Assembly (NCBI GenBank): GCA_016283945.1
Contig: JAEENW010000143.1
Span: 1-12,241, forward strand
Direction: 5' to 3'
Source: Bacillota bacterium
Lineage (GTDB): Bacteria > Bacillota > Clostridia > Peptostreptococcales > Anaerovoracaceae
DNA length: 12,241 nucleotides
Positions 12,183 to 12,241 of the stretch are shown here, piece by piece. Under the pieces are notes generated by a model. It searched no databases. It was not told the origin of the DNA and saw only the letters and a list, made by a program, of their open reading frames with translations. A program made the position numbers and the translations under genes. Position 1 is the first letter of the stretch; each line of letters opens with the position of its first letter.

Positions 12183-12241
12183 CAAAGGCGTTCCGTGCCG
12201 CGCGGCTCCGGAGCTGAGCAGGCGATCAGACATTATATTTA
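12183..12241. other. Window end with two adjacent palindromes and a possible -10
   Basis: GCCGCGCGGC (12197-12206) and GCTCCGGAGC (12205-12214) are adjacent 10-bp palindromes that overlap by two bases. TATATT (12234-12239) may be a -10 of a gene beyond the window. No clear terminator follows the 87-residue gene. Confidence 0.3.

Noticed and set aside
11802..12233. 143-residue minus-strand frame opposite the 87-residue gene
   Set aside because: No ribosome binding site and it covers the + strand promoter and leader. The + strand frame has a strong ribosome binding site and an internal protein-level repeat.
1..12241. Mobile element, phage, CRISPR or defence cluster
   Set aside because: No integrase, transposase, regularly spaced repeats, terminal inverted repeats or known defence proteins were found; base composition is even across the genes.

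Overview
The window looks like ordinary chromosome from a GC-rich, Gram-positive-type anaerobic bacterium, most likely a high-GC member of the Clostridia. The taxon is an inference from several signs. Shine-Dalgarno sequences are strong GGAGG types, there are two lipoproteins of kinds common in Firmicutes (DUF4349 and RsiV/DUF3298-like), and there is a four-Cys TSCPD-domain protein. The one tRNA has an encoded CCA end. Codon choice strongly favours C- or G-ending codons, with unusually frequent AGG (Arg) and ATA (Ile). I see no phage, transposon, integrase or CRISPR sequence. All protein genes but one run on the + strand.

Layout. (1) 1-2636: the 3' part of a Na+/phosphate-cotransporter gene with a PhoU-like tail, followed 2 bp later by a membrane-anchored DUF4349 lipoprotein. 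(2) 2657-5642: an operon of a MATE-family efflux pump, two tandem YfcE-type metallophosphoesterases that overlap by 4 bp, and a small two-helix membrane protein. Two inverted repeats with related half-sites surround its promoter. (3) 5657-6238: a HAD-family (NT5C-like) phosphatase with its own palindrome-rich promoter. (4) 6262-7727: an M20 peptidase with a clear sigma-70 promoter and a terminator. (5) 7731-9470: a large RsiV/DUF3298-like lipoprotein ending at a bidirectional terminator shared with the convergent TSCPD gene. (6) 9528-10026: the TSCPD gene (-) and a divergent tRNA-Ser(GGA), with a 19-bp palindrome in the TSCPD promoter spacer. (7) 10118-11692: a RidA enamine deaminase gene and a threonine-synthase-like PLP enzyme, apparently co-transcribed. 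(8) 11693-12241: an AT-rich intergenic stretch with an inverted repeat, then an 87-residue unknown protein built from two copies of a 27-residue unit.

Functional links. Phosphate appears in two places: phosphate import and control at the left edge, and phosphoester hydrolysis by the two YfcE-like proteins and the HAD enzyme. RidA next to a PLP enzyme fits removal of reactive enamine by-products. A repeated theme is short leaders (about 30-80 nt) with a TATAAT-like -10 and a stem-loop at or just before the ribosome binding site. The best candidates for something undescribed are the duplicated 87-residue protein, the double inverted repeat controlling the MATE operon, and the diverged second YfcE copy. 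No stretch over 300 bases lacks a gene; the largest gap is the 226 bp before the 87-residue gene.
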